Assembly: GCF_018811945.1 (NCBI RefSeq)
Contig: NZ_JACRVU010000001.1
Coordinates: forward strand, 133,476 to 197,475
Origin: Gluconobacter sp. P1C6_b
Lineage (GTDB): Bacteria > Pseudomonadota > Alphaproteobacteria > Acetobacterales > Acetobacteraceae
Reading direction: 5' to 3'
Length of the DNA: 64,000 nucleotides
Positions 26,641-35,671 of the stretch are shown here, in pieces. Every line of letters starts with the position of its first letter. Within the stretch, counting starts at the first letter, position 1. Under the pieces are notes generated by a model. That model was not told the DNA's origin, searched no databases, and saw only the letters and a list, made by a program, of their open reading frames with translations. Made by a program: the position numbers and the translations under genes.

Positions 26641-27263
26641 CACGGGCACTTTATCTTGTGCATGGCTGGGGCTTTGACGCCTCCTTCTGGGTGCCAATGC
26701 TGGCACATCTGCCGGATGTAAGCGCGCAGGTCGTGGATTGCGGGTATTTTGGCTCGGAACATCGCCCTGCCCTGCCGCAGACGCCCTATCTGGCTGTCGG
26801 ACATTCAGCCGGATCGCTAGCGCTGCTGGGACAGGAGCTGCCGGGATGTGAGGGGCTGGTTTTTCTCAACGGCTTTCCGCGTTTCACAGCCGCGCCAGAT
26901 TTCCCGGACGGGACGCCTGAACGAGTTCTGACCCGGATGCGGGCTCGCCTGAAACGTGATCCTGCTGCCGTTCTGCATGATTTCCGCGCTCTTTGTGGAA
27001 CGGATGCGTCTCTTCCCGGTACGCCAGATGTGGATGCACTGGATCGTGGACTGGACGCGCTTCAGACTCTGGACCATCGCTCGCAGGCTGCGGACTGGAA
27101 AGACCGGCTACACTGGATGACGGGCACCGACGATCCGTTCGGCGCGGCGAAGACGGGTTTTGCGACAGCAGGCGAACAGGTTGAGGGTGGGCATCTGCTG
27201 CCCCTCACCCATCCCGGACTCTGCGCAGATTTCATACGGCGGTGGCTCGATGACCTGCGCTGA
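26637..27263 (+). CDS. Alpha/beta hydrolase, probable pimeloyl-ACP methyl ester esterase (BioH-like)
   Basis: The 208-residue hydrolase begins LYLVHGWGFDASFW, as BioH does, and has the nucleophile elbow GHSAGS (Ser57), an acid in GTDDPFG (Asp165 or 166) and a His in EGGHLLPLTHP (186 or 192). BioH removes the methyl ester after pimeloyl-ACP is built, ending chain elongation. Its place between bioF and bioC, with four-base overlaps, makes this role likely. It is about 50 residues shorter than E. coli BioH, so part of the lid region is reduced; BioG is another short esterase family that fills the same step. I therefore give no symbol. Confidence 0.78.
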   Translation: MTRALYLVHGWGFDASFWVPMLAHLPDVSAQVVDCGYFGSEHRPALPQTPYLAVGHSAGSLALLGQELPGCEGLVFLNGFPRFTAAPDFPDGTPERVLTRMRARLKRDPAAVLHDFRALCGTDASLPGTPDVDALDRGLDALQTLDHRSQAADWKDRLHWMTGTDDPFGAAKTGFATAGEQVEGGHLLPLTHPGLCADFIRRWLDDLR

Positions 27264-28062
27264 TACTCCCAACGACATTCTGCGCCGCAACAGCATTGCC
27301 GCGCGATTTGACGCCGCCGAGGACTATGACGCCGCCGCTCATATCCAGCGCCGCTGCGCTACGGCGCTGATGGACCGCATCCAGACCGCGACGGCGGATC
27401 ATGTACCCACGTCCATTCTGGAGTTTGGCTGCGGCACCGGTTTCCTGACGGCGCAGCTGGCGAACCATTTCCCGCAGGCCAGCCTGCTGGCCACCGATCT
27501 GGCGCCCGGCATGATCGCGCGGGCACGTCAGCGACTCTCGGGAGAGGCCACCCGCTTTCACGTCATGGACGCGGAACACCCGGATACGTCCGGTCCGTTC
27601 GATCTGATTGCCTCCAGCCTGTGCCTGCAATGGTTCTCGAACCGGAGCGACGGCTTGCGGCGGCTTTGCGACCTGCTGGCACCACAGGGCCGGCTGATGG
27701 TCACGACACTGCTGCAGGACAGTCTGGACGAATGGAAACAGGCCTGTCTGGCGGAAGGCGCGCCCTGTGGGGTGCCGGATTATCCATCCGCGCAGACGGT
27801 GCAAACCGAATGGCCTCCCGGTGGCGCAGGAACATGGGAAGTGCTGACGCTGCATGATCCCGTCGATAGCGCGCGTATGTTCCTGCGGGGTCTGCGGCAG
27901 ATCGGCGCATCGGTTCCGCGCGTCGATAGCTCCCCCGCCAGCACTGCGGCCCTGCGCCGGGCCATGCGGCATTTTGACCGTACGAGTTCCAGCGTGACCT
28001 ATCAGATCGGCATCGGGTCATTCGTAAAATCCGGCGTGAAAACGGAAAGGACAGAGCCATGA
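27250..28062 (+). CDS. bioC: Malonyl-ACP O-methyltransferase BioC
   Basis: The 270-residue SAM-dependent methyltransferase starts the pimelate pathway by methylating malonyl-ACP. The SAM site reads ILEFGCGTGFLTAQLANHFP, followed by ATDLAPGMIARARQRL and DLIASSLCLQWF, which is a BioC-like post-motif. ATG 27250 is inside the end of the esterase gene (14-base overlap) with GGTGG upstream; an open frame reaches back to 27160 but lacks support. The QRRCATALMD region near residue 40 also fits BioC. Operon context makes the name confident. Confidence 0.9.
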   Translation: MTCADTPNDILRRNSIAARFDAAEDYDAAAHIQRRCATALMDRIQTATADHVPTSILEFGCGTGFLTAQLANHFPQASLLATDLAPGMIARARQRLSGEATRFHVMDAEHPDTSGPFDLIASSLCLQWFSNRSDGLRRLCDLLAPQGRLMVTTLLQDSLDEWKQACLAEGAPCGVPDYPSAQTVQTEWPPGGAGTWEVLTLHDPVDSARMFLRGLRQIGASVPRVDSSPASTAALRRAMRHFDRTSSSVTYQIGIGSFVKSGVKTERTEP

Positions 28063-28709
28063 ATTTTCAACGCGGGGTTTTCGTCACGGGAACGGATACC
28101 GGGATCGGCAAGACGCTGGTCAGCGCCATTCTGTGCCGCGCCTGGAACGCCACCTACTGGAAGCCACTTCAGACCGGTCTTGCGGATGAGGAAGGCGATA
28201 CGCCCACCGTCCGGGACCTTGCCGGGTTGTCTCCTACGCGTATCATCCCCCCTGCCTATGCATTTCAGGCCCCGCTTGCCCCGCTCGCAGCGGGCGATCT
28301 GGAAAACGTGACCGTCAATCCGGGACGGCTTGTCCTCCCGCAGGTGCAGGGGCCACTGGTTGTGGAAGGCGCGGGCGGCCTGATGGTGCCGGTGCGTGAA
28401 GACATGATGATCGTGGACCTGATCGAAAGCCTTGGCCTGCCGGTCGTGCTGGTCACACGCAGCGGACTAGGGACAATCAATCACACGCTTCTGAGCCTTG
28501 AAGCGCTGCGGCGGCGCGGTATTCCCGTGGCGGGCGTGGTGCCTGTCGGACCGCCGAATTCCGGCAATGAACGGGACATTTCGCGCTTTGGCAAAACGCA
28601 GATCCTGTTCCGGGTTCCGCATCTCGACGCAATAACGGAAACATCTGTCGCCGGATTGTCTGGCAATGTTCCGTTACTTGATGTCTTGCAGCAACAGATT
28701 TCACAATAA
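28059..28709 (+). CDS. bioD: ATP-dependent dethiobiotin synthetase BioD
   Basis: The 216-residue enzyme closes the ureido ring of dethiobiotin from DAPA, CO2 and ATP. The modified P-loop GTDTGIGKT spans residues 11-19, YWKPLQTG follows, and VVEGAGGLMVPVRE is the conserved substrate and metal segment. It overlaps bioC as ATGA and is the last bio gene here. bioB, needed for the final sulfur insertion, is not in the window. Confidence 0.94.
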   Translation: MNFQRGVFVTGTDTGIGKTLVSAILCRAWNATYWKPLQTGLADEEGDTPTVRDLAGLSPTRIIPPAYAFQAPLAPLAAGDLENVTVNPGRLVLPQVQGPLVVEGAGGLMVPVREDMMIVDLIESLGLPVVLVTRSGLGTINHTLLSLEALRRRGIPVAGVVPVGPPNSGNERDISRFGKTQILFRVPHLDAITETSVAGLSGNVPLLDVLQQQISQ

Positions 28710-28871
28710 TGTGTCATTCTGAGCGCATGCCATAAAAAGGCCGCGCCAGCCCTTGTGAAATGGCATCCTCATCATAGAAGGGCTCTTCGCAACGAAAGTC
28801 TTCCAGCGTATCGCTGAAAGACCGGTCTTCGTTTCGGAGACGCCGACAGAAACTGGGATATTGGGAAAAGT

Positions 28872-30434
28872 ATGAGTATCCTGCGCCGTGATCTGGTCAA
28901 GCTTGGGGCCGGACTGACCCTTCTGGGAACAGCTACCCGTATGGCCCATGCCCAGTCCACAGCCACAACGCCCTCTCCACCGACCGGGCCTTCCGCGCCG
29001 GAATCGGCGCCTTTTGACAATGACACTGTCCGGATTCTGGCGCAGCGCCTGTCGAAAAAGCCCTATTCTCCGCCGTCTCCGACGCTGCCCGCTGCAATTG
29101 CGAACATGGATTTCGACCAGTTCCGCAGCATTACCTTCAATCCCGAAAAGGCCCTGTGGCACGACCAGAATCTGGCGTTCGACGTGGAGTTCTTTCCGCG
29201 TGGATTCCTGTACAAGCCGCGGATCGGCATGAACGAGGTCACGGGCGGACAGTCCACGCCCATTCCCTACGATCCCGATCTCTTCACCTATTCCAACCCC
29301 GTCCTGCGCGTCACGGATGATCTCGGTTTCTCGGGCCTGCGTCTGCGCTATGCGATCAACACGCCGGGCGTCATGGAAGAATGTGCCGTCTTCCTCGGCG
29401 CATCCTATTTCCGCGCCGTGGCCAAGGGCCAGAATTACGGACTGTCCGCCCGTGCGTTCGCAGATGGCACGGGCAATCCGAAGGGCGAGGAATTCGCCCT
29501 GTTCCGCGAGTTCTGGCTTGAAAAGCCGGAGCCGGGCGTGGAATCCATCGTCATTCACGCGCTGCTCGACAGCCCGTCTCTAACCGGCGCGTTCCGCTTC
29601 ACCATCCGTCCGGGCGATACGACCGTCTTCGACGTCCAGTCCTCGCTGTTCCCGCGTCAGGACATCACGGAATCCGGCATCGCACCGCTCACGGGCATGT
29701 TCTATTTCGACGCCAACGAGCGCAATCACGTCGATGACTGGCGCCCTGCCGCTCATGACAGCGAGGCGCTTCAGATCTGGACGGGTGCGGGGCAGCAGCT
29801 TTACCGGCCGCTCATCAACCCGACCGACCTTCAGTTCTCGGCCTTTGCCGACAGCAGCCCGCACGGTTTCGGCCTGATGCAGCGCAAGAGGTCCTTCCAC
29901 GACTACGAGGATCTGGCGCTCAACTACCAGAAGCGTCCGTCGCTGTGGATCGAGCCCATCGGCAACTGGGGCGATGGTGCCGTCGATCTCGTGGAGATCC
30001 CGACGCCCAACGAGGTGAACGACAACATCGTCTCCTTCTGGCGTCCCAAGCAGCCCATGAAGGGCGGGCAGGAATACAGCTACATCTACCGGATGTACTG
30101 GGGCTGGGACACGCCATGGCCGACCCAGATGGCCCGGGTTGCTGCAACGCGGATCGGTGGGGTGACCGACCATGCCGATGCACGGTTCTTCGCGATCGAC
30201 TTTACCGGCGCGCCGTTTCAGAACGTGCCGCAGGGCACGAACTTCCATCTGATTTCGCAGGCCACACCCGGCACGATCCGCAATGTCGTGGTCGAGCCCA
30301 ACCCCGAAATCCAGGGCTGGCGCACAACCTTCGAGTTCGTGCCCGGGGATGCGAAAATGTGTGAACTCCAGGCCCAGCTCGCCGGCGATCAGGGTCCGAT
30401 TTCAGAAAAATGGATGTATCGTTGGACGCCGTGA
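28872..30434 (+). CDS. opgG: Periplasmic glucan biosynthesis protein, OpgG/OpgD family
   Basis: The 520-residue protein belongs to the MdoG family: FDQFRSITFNPEKALWHDQ, FFPRGFLYKPRIGMNEV, MEECAVFLGASYFRAVAKGQ, YGLSARAFADGTG and DPTGAPF-type DFTGAPFQNVP are typical. These proteins act on the beta-glucan backbone in the periplasm to give branched osmoregulated periplasmic glucans. The N-terminus SILRRDLVKLGAGLTLLG resembles a twin-arginine signal, cleaved after AHA; E. coli OpgD uses Tat while OpgG uses Sec, so this may be functionally OpgD-like. The gene overlaps opgH by 25 bases. The symbol opgG is used as the usual partner of opgH; opgD is possible. Confidence 0.88.
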   Translation: MSILRRDLVKLGAGLTLLGTATRMAHAQSTATTPSPPTGPSAPESAPFDNDTVRILAQRLSKKPYSPPSPTLPAAIANMDFDQFRSITFNPEKALWHDQNLAFDVEFFPRGFLYKPRIGMNEVTGGQSTPIPYDPDLFTYSNPVLRVTDDLGFSGLRLRYAINTPGVMEECAVFLGASYFRAVAKGQNYGLSARAFADGTGNPKGEEFALFREFWLEKPEPGVESIVIHALLDSPSLTGAFRFTIRPGDTTVFDVQSSLFPRQDITESGIAPLTGMFYFDANERNHVDDWRPAAHDSEALQIWTGAGQQLYRPLINPTDLQFSAFADSSPHGFGLMQRKRSFHDYEDLALNYQKRPSLWIEPIGNWGDGAVDLVEIPTPNEVNDNIVSFWRPKQPMKGGQEYSYIYRMYWGWDTPWPTQMARVAATRIGGVTDHADARFFAIDFTGAPFQNVPQGTNFHLISQATPGTIRNVVVEPNPEIQGWRTTFEFVPGDAKMCELQAQLAGDQGPISEKWMYRWTP

Positions 30435-32596
30435 CCGAATTCTCCCCTTCCGCCGGGCCGGCCGCAGCCCCGTTCCTGCCGCCGGAAGCGCCGCTGGCCA
30501 TGAAGGCGCAGAACCTCCACCAGCAGCCGGACCGTCACGGCAGATCTTTCCGTACCTTGCCGACCACGCCGTCCTTCCTGTGGCTGCGCCGCCTGTTCGT
30601 TTTTGGCGGTGCGCTGCTGCTGACGGGCTACGGCATGTACAGGATCAACCAGGTCTTCAATTCGCTCGGTGTCTCGGCACTGGGCGTCATCATTCTGGTC
30701 CTGTTCGCCATTCTCGCGTTCTGGATTGCCCTGTCCTTCACGTCCTGCCTGGGTGGTTTCGTCTCGCTGATCCGGCGGGGCGGACTGGGGCTTGGCATCC
30801 ATCGCACGGGACCGCTGCCGGAGCTGAAAAGCCGCACCGCCGTCTTGATGCCGACCTATAACGAGGACCCCACGCGGGTTCTCGCCGGTCTACGCGCCAT
30901 CCATGACAGCATTCTGGCAACGGGCCAGATCGACGCTTTTGATTTTTTCATCCTGTCCGATACGACCAATCCGGATGTCTGGGTGCAGGAAGAGCGGGCT
31001 TTTCTGGAGTTCCGGAAAGCCACGAATGGCGAAAAGCGGGTCTTCTATCGTCGCCGTCACAAGAACGTCGATCGCAAGGCCGGCAATCTGGGCGACTGGG
31101 TGACGCGGTTCGGCTCGGCCTATCAGCAGATGCTGACGCTTGATGCAGACAGCGTCATGGATGGCAGCCTGATCGTCCGCATCACGGCGGCCATGGAGCA
31201 GCATGACGGTGTGGGCCTGATCCAGACCCTGCCGGTTATCGTGGGGGGCCGCACACTTTTTGCCCGGATGCAGCAGTTCGCAGGCCGCGTTTATGGGCCG
31301 CTGATCGCGCATGGCATTGCCTGGTGGCACGGTTCGGAAGGCAATTACTGGGGCCATAACGCCGTCATCCGTACGCAGGCTTTCGCGGAACAGGCTGGTC
31401 TGCCGCATTTGAAGGGCCGTGCTCCATTCGGTGGTCACATCCTGAGCCATGACTTCGTGGAAGCCGCGCTCATGCGTCGCGGGGGCTGGGCCATTCACAT
31501 GGTGCCGGGCCTGTTCGGTTCCTATGAGGAAAGCCCGCCGTCCCTGACGGATGTCGCCATCCGCGACCGTCGCTGGTGTCAGGGCAATCTGCAGCACAGC
31601 AAGATCCTTGGCACGAAAGGCCTGCACTGGGTCAGCCGCGTACACATGCTGACCGGTATCGGCTCCTACATCATGTCGCCGCTCTGGCTGCTGTTCCTGC
31701 TGTTCGGCATCCTGATCTCGCTTCAGTCCCATTTCTATCACCCCGAATATTTCGGCACGAAACCCACGCTTTATCCGCACTGGCCGCGCGTCGACCCGGT
31801 CCAGGCGAAGCTCGTCTTCATCGGAACAATGGGGATTTTGCTGGCGCCGAAGGCTCTCGCATTCATCGCCATGATATTCGACCGCGCGGCCCTGCGTGGA
31901 TCGGGCGGCATTTTCCGGCTGGCGGTTTCCATCGTGCTGGAGACGCTGATCGGCGGCCTGATCGCGCCGATTGCCATGCTGATCCAGACCTCCGGCGTTA
32001 TTTCGATCCTGCTGGGCCGGGATTCCGGCTGGAATGCCCAGAACCGTGACGATGGCCGGGTCTCGCTGAAGGAAGTGGCGCACGGTTACTGGATCTACAC
32101 AGTGTTCGGGCTGCTTCTGGCGGTCGCGGCCTGGTCGGTCTCGCAGGCGCTGTTCCTGTGGATGACGCCGGTGTTGCTGGGACTGGTGCTTGCCATTCCG
32201 CTGGCCGCGCTGACAGCGAGCCGGGATGTCGGGCTGGGCCTGCGCCGGGCCGGGCTGCTGCTGATCGAAGAGGAAACAGCACCTCCGCCGATCCTTCAGC
32301 TCGCTGCGGCCAATGACGCGGCACGGGAACGCGCGGCCCATGCGCCGAACGCTCCGCCGGAAGAGGCTTTTGCCGCACTCCGCCAGAACGCCACTCTTCT
32401 CGCAGCCCATGAAGGCGCCCTGCCCCCGCCCCGCAAGCCGGGCAGTCCGATCGATGCCAATCTTCTTGTCGGGCTGGTCAAGCTGAGGGAGGCACCATCC
32501 CTGCAGGTCGCGCTGGAGCGCCTTTCACGTCAGGAAAAGGCCGCCGTGCTGGGAAATCCCGAAGGCATCCAGCTCATGGAGCAGCTCAAGGCCTGA
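30410..32596 (+). CDS. opgH: Glucans biosynthesis glucosyltransferase OpgH (MdoH)
   Basis: The 728-residue inner-membrane GT2 enzyme makes the linear beta-1,2-glucan backbone from UDP-glucose. After two N-terminal membrane segments (about 60-115) the catalytic domain shows VLMPTYNEDPTRVLAGLRAI, FILSDTTNPDVW, the metal site LTLDADSVMDG, GRAPFGGHILSHDFVEAALM and the RDRRWCQGNLQH form of the QxxRW motif. At least four more membrane segments follow. ATG 30410 lies inside opgG; GTG 30431, overlapping the opgG stop as GTGA, is an alternative. A strong terminator follows. Confidence 0.95.
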   Translation: MDVSLDAVTEFSPSAGPAAAPFLPPEAPLAMKAQNLHQQPDRHGRSFRTLPTTPSFLWLRRLFVFGGALLLTGYGMYRINQVFNSLGVSALGVIILVLFAILAFWIALSFTSCLGGFVSLIRRGGLGLGIHRTGPLPELKSRTAVLMPTYNEDPTRVLAGLRAIHDSILATGQIDAFDFFILSDTTNPDVWVQEERAFLEFRKATNGEKRVFYRRRHKNVDRKAGNLGDWVTRFGSAYQQMLTLDADSVMDGSLIVRITAAMEQHDGVGLIQTLPVIVGGRTLFARMQQFAGRVYGPLIAHGIAWWHGSEGNYWGHNAVIRTQAFAEQAGLPHLKGRAPFGGHILSHDFVEAALMRRGGWAIHMVPGLFGSYEESPPSLTDVAIRDRRWCQGNLQHSKILGTKGLHWVSRVHMLTGIGSYIMSPLWLLFLLFGILISLQSHFYHPEYFGTKPTLYPHWPRVDPVQAKLVFIGTMGILLAPKALAFIAMIFDRAALRGSGGIFRLAVSIVLETLIGGLIAPIAMLIQTSGVISILLGRDSGWNAQNRDDGRVSLKEVAHGYWIYTVFGLLLAVAAWSVSQALFLWMTPVLLGLVLAIPLAALTASRDVGLGLRRAGLLLIEEETAPPPILQLAAANDAARERAAHAPNAPPEEAFAALRQNATLLAAHEGALPPPRKPGSPIDANLLVGLVKLREAPSLQVALERLSRQEKAAVLGNPEGIQLMEQLKA

Positions 32597-32620
32597 AACC
32601 CGCAGCGCTTTACGGCATAA

Positions 32621-32655
32621 AAAAACGCCCCGGCCATGACAGCCGGGGCGTTTTT
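32621..32655. terminator. Bidirectional rho-independent terminator
   Basis: A fourteen-base-pair stem with its own A- and T-tracts (AAAAACGCCCCGGC / GCCGGGGCGTTTTT) around a seven-base loop lies between opgH and the convergent DUF2501 gene. It can end transcription from both sides. Confidence 0.95.
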
Positions 32656-32673
32656 CGTTGAGACGATGAAGCC

Positions 32674-33186
32674 TCAGTGTCCGACAACGGCAGAGTCGCC
32701 GAGGGACTGAGCCTTCTTGATGACGTCGTTACACGTCGTGACGCGCTTGTCCTTGGGCAGGGTGCTGATGTCGAAGACATTGCCGCCAGCCGTCTGGAGC
32801 AGACCCTTGCCACCGAGCGAATAGAACTGGTCGTTCTGGACGTCCGGACGTTTTGCCAGCGTGCGGGATGCCACGATCGGCGACGTGCCGAGCACCAGCT
32901 TCTGCTGCACACAGTAGTAGCTCAGCCCCGCAACGTTGCCGGCCTGTGCGTTTTCGATGGACGGAAGACCATCCGCGCCCAGCGTGCCCGGCGATGCGGC
33001 GGTCAGAATGTTCTTACCACCGGCAACGGCCTGAAGATTGGCGGAGGGCAGGGTCGCCTGCGTTCCGGCCGGGATCGTCGGGACGGGGCTGCTCTGCGGG
33101 ATCGGCGGTACCGTCTGGGCAACAGCTGCACCCGAAATGGTCAGGCCAGCAGCAGCAAGAACAGCGAAATACTTGTTCGAAATCAT
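32674..33186 (-). CDS. Exported DUF2501 (YjjA-like) protein
   Basis: The 170-residue protein has a Sec signal peptide (MISNKYFAVLAAAGLTISGA, cut after AVA or nearby). The C-terminal half reads AGNVAGLSYYCVQQKLV and then LLQTAGGNVFDISTL and TTCNDVIKKAQS, the pattern of DUF2501 with its two conserved Cys, as in E. coli YjjA. A periplasmic location with one disulfide is likely; function is unknown. ATG 33186 was chosen because it starts the signal peptide; the frame is open back to 33348. The 265 bases to the divergent peptidase gene contain both promoters but no clear motif. Confidence 0.82.
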   Translation of the reverse strand: MISNKYFAVLAAAGLTISGAAVAQTVPPIPQSSPVPTIPAGTQATLPSANLQAVAGGKNILTAASPGTLGADGLPSIENAQAGNVAGLSYYCVQQKLVLGTSPIVASRTLAKRPDVQNDQFYSLGGKGLLQTAGGNVFDISTLPKDKRVTTCNDVIKKAQSLGDSAVVGH

Positions 33187-33451
33187 GGCACTCTTCTTTC
33201 CATATACAGGATGTCCTCTGCGCCCCTGAGAAGGAGATACAGAAATCATCCGGTCTGGAACATCGTGAAGGATGCTCCGTTGCCTTGAGTAACACTCGAG
33301 ACCCAACGTGGTTTCTTTGGAGCAGTCCTTTTTCCTCATGGCCGCCATGCGGGAACTTTTGGATCATCACGTTTTACCGAACGCATCACAGACGTCTGTT
33401 TCCCCACAGGAGCGCATTGAACGGCGGCAGTTTCTGCGTCACAGTTTCCCC

Positions 33452-35563
33452 ATGTCACAGACCCCCGATGCTCCCTCCGCCACACCCGTTCCTCCCGTCG
33501 CCCGCCGTGAGCCGCTGACCACCACGCAGCTTGGCCGGACGCGCACGGATTCCTATGCCTGGATGAAAGATGAGAACTGGCAGCAGGTCCTGCGGGACCC
33601 GTCCGTTCTGCGCGAGGACATCGCCACGCATCTGAAAGCGGAGAACACCTATGCGGAGGCCGTGCTGGCGGACATGGAACCGCTGCGCGAGACGCTGCTT
33701 CAGGAAATGATCGGCCGCATCCCGCCGGCGGAGTCTTCCGTGCCGGTCCCGGACGGAAAGTGGGAATATTATGTCCGCTTCGAGGACGGAGCGCAGCACC
33801 CGCTGCGGGTCCGTCGCCCGCGCGGCGGTGGCGAGGAGCAGGTGCTGCTCGATGCCGATGCTCTGGCGAAGCAGCACGACTATTATGCACTGTCTCAGAC
33901 CGACCATTCCCCCGATCACCGTTATTTCGTCTATGCGGAGGACATTCAGGGCTCCGAGGTCTATCGCATTCAGGTCGAAGATCTGGAGACGGGCGAACTC
34001 TGCGCTCCACCAGTGCCGAGCACGACGGGCAGCTTCGCCATTTCGCCCGACAGCCAGTGGCTGTTCTGGATCTACCGGGATGACAATGGCCGTCCGTCCA
34101 AGATCTATCGTCGTCCGCTGACGGGAGGCGAGGATGTTCTGATTTTTGACGAAACCGATCCGGGATTCTTCCTGAGCATCGGCGTCAGCGCATCCCGCAA
34201 ATGGATCCTCATCGAGCGCGGCGACCATGATACGAACGAGACGCTGCTCATCCCCGCCTCCGACCCGACGGCCCTGCCGGTCGTGGCGGCCCCTCTGGTG
34301 CGAGGCGAGCGCTATTCCCTGACGCACTGGAACGACCGCTTCATCATCCTGACCAATGCGGGCGGGGCCGTGGACTTCCAGTTCATGCAGACGCCCGACA
34401 CGGCCACGGGACGCGAGAACTGGACGCCGTTCGTGCCGTATCGCGAAGGGCATTATCTGCTGGGGGCCAGCGCCTCACGCGGGCATCTCGCCTGGGCCGA
34501 GCGGCGGGACGGAAACATCCATATTTTCGTCGTACCCGAGGGCACGGAAGGCGATATCCGCGCGCAGGCCAAAGCCATCGGCATGGACGAACCGGCCTAT
34601 GACCTGACCATGCTGGGCACGCTGGAATACGATGCCCCTATCCTGCGCTACATCTACCAGTCGCCGACCAATCCGGCGCACTGGTACGATTACGACATGG
34701 CAAGCGGTGAGCGCGTTCTGCGCAAGATCCGCGAAGTCCCATCCGGCCATGATGCGAGCCGCTATGAGACACGCCGCCTGTTTGCAACATCTCCGGACGG
34801 CGCGCAGGTTCCCGTTACGGTCCTGATGCGCAAAGGGCAGGCTCTGAATGGTTCTGCGCCGCTGCTGCTGTACGGATACGGCTCCTACGGCATCGCCATG
34901 GACGCCGATTTCTCCACGACCGTGTTCAGCTTGGTGGACCGGGGCTGGATCCATGCCATCGCCCATGTCCGCGGCGGGTCCGAAAAAGGCTGGAACTGGT
35001 TTCTGGACGGGCGCGGGACGAAAAAGCCCAACACCTTCATCGATTTCATCGCCTGCGCCCGGCATCTCGTTTCGGAAGGCTATGGTTCGGCCGGACGCAT
35101 CGTCGCGCAGGGCGGCTCGGCCGGTGGTCTGCTGATGGGCGCAATCACAAACATGGCACCAGAGCTGTTCGCGGGTATCGCCGCGCAGGTGCCGTTCGTG
35201 GACATGCTCAACACCATGTCCGACGTCTCCCTGCCGCTGACACCGCCGGAATGGCCGGAATGGGGCAATCCGCTGGAAGATCCCGCCGCCTATGACCTGA
35301 TCGCCAGTTATTCGCCCTATGACAACATCGAAGCCAAAACCTATCCGCCGGTTCTGGCAATGGGTGGCCTATCCGATCCGCGCGTGACCTACTGGGAGCC
35401 CGCGAAGTGGATCGCAAAGTTGCGGGAAGTGACGTCCGGCGGCCCGTTCCTGTGCCGCATCAACATGGAAGCCGGACACGGCGGCTCGTCCGGCCGCTTT
35501 AAAAGGCTGGAAGAAGTCGCGCTCGTCCAGGCCTTCGCCATCTGGGCCATCAACAGAGCCTGA
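33452..35563 (+). CDS. ptrB: Oligopeptidase B (S9A serine peptidase)
   Basis: About 703 residues, near the usual 690 of oligopeptidase B, which cuts short peptides after Arg or Lys. An N-terminal segment DSYAWMKDENWQQVLRDP leads into a seven-bladed propeller. The catalytic domain has LLLYGYGSYGIAMD, IAHVRGGSEKGWNWFLDG, nucleophile Ser556 in GGSAGGLLMG, Asp642 in GLSDPRVTYWEPAKW and His676 in EAGHGGSSGRF. The PE(F/W)WPEWGNP-type acidic segment after the Ser is typical of the Arg/Lys-specific group. The frame is open upstream to 33308; Met at 33452 was preferred on length, though no good ribosome-binding site precedes it. Confidence 0.9.
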   Translation: MSQTPDAPSATPVPPVARREPLTTTQLGRTRTDSYAWMKDENWQQVLRDPSVLREDIATHLKAENTYAEAVLADMEPLRETLLQEMIGRIPPAESSVPVPDGKWEYYVRFEDGAQHPLRVRRPRGGGEEQVLLDADALAKQHDYYALSQTDHSPDHRYFVYAEDIQGSEVYRIQVEDLETGELCAPPVPSTTGSFAISPDSQWLFWIYRDDNGRPSKIYRRPLTGGEDVLIFDETDPGFFLSIGVSASRKWILIERGDHDTNETLLIPASDPTALPVVAAPLVRGERYSLTHWNDRFIILTNAGGAVDFQFMQTPDTATGRENWTPFVPYREGHYLLGASASRGHLAWAERRDGNIHIFVVPEGTEGDIRAQAKAIGMDEPAYDLTMLGTLEYDAPILRYIYQSPTNPAHWYDYDMASGERVLRKIREVPSGHDASRYETRRLFATSPDGAQVPVTVLMRKGQALNGSAPLLLYGYGSYGIAMDADFSTTVFSLVDRGWIHAIAHVRGGSEKGWNWFLDGRGTKKPNTFIDFIACARHLVSEGYGSAGRIVAQGGSAGGLLMGAITNMAPELFAGIAAQVPFVDMLNTMSDVSLPLTPPEWPEWGNPLEDPAAYDLIASYSPYDNIEAKTYPPVLAMGGLSDPRVTYWEPAKWIAKLREVTSGGPFLCRINMEAGHGGSSGRFKRLEEVALVQAFAIWAINRA

Positions 35564-35576
35564 AACAGAACCCGTG

Positions 35577-35662
35577 AATAAGAGTTTTTGGGTTCCGCCT
35601 TTTTCCCAAAAGGTGGAGAGCTTCGAAGCTTTTTGAAAAAAGCTTCACCAAAAACTTTTATT
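35577..35662. repeat. Composite palindromic intergenic repeat (terminator-like)
   Basis: An 86-base element fills the gap between convergent genes. Its ends are a 15-base inverted repeat with one mismatch (AATAAGAGTTTTTGG / CCAAAAACTTTTATT). Inside are two further hairpins: CCGCCTTTT with AAAAGGTGG (35594-35615) and GAAGCTTTTT with AAAAAGCTTC (about 35624-35646). The RNA would fold as a three-way junction. From memory, elements with the same AAGCTTTTT/CCAAAAAC words recur between genes in acetic acid bacteria; only one copy is in this window. It can act as a two-way terminator. Confidence 0.75.
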
Positions 35663-35671
35663 CCAAAATCC

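Noticed and set aside
30890-32410. 506-codon minus-strand open frame
   Set aside because: Antisense to opgH, which has all its GT2 motifs. The peptide is low-complexity Arg/Gln/His and has no recognisable domain.
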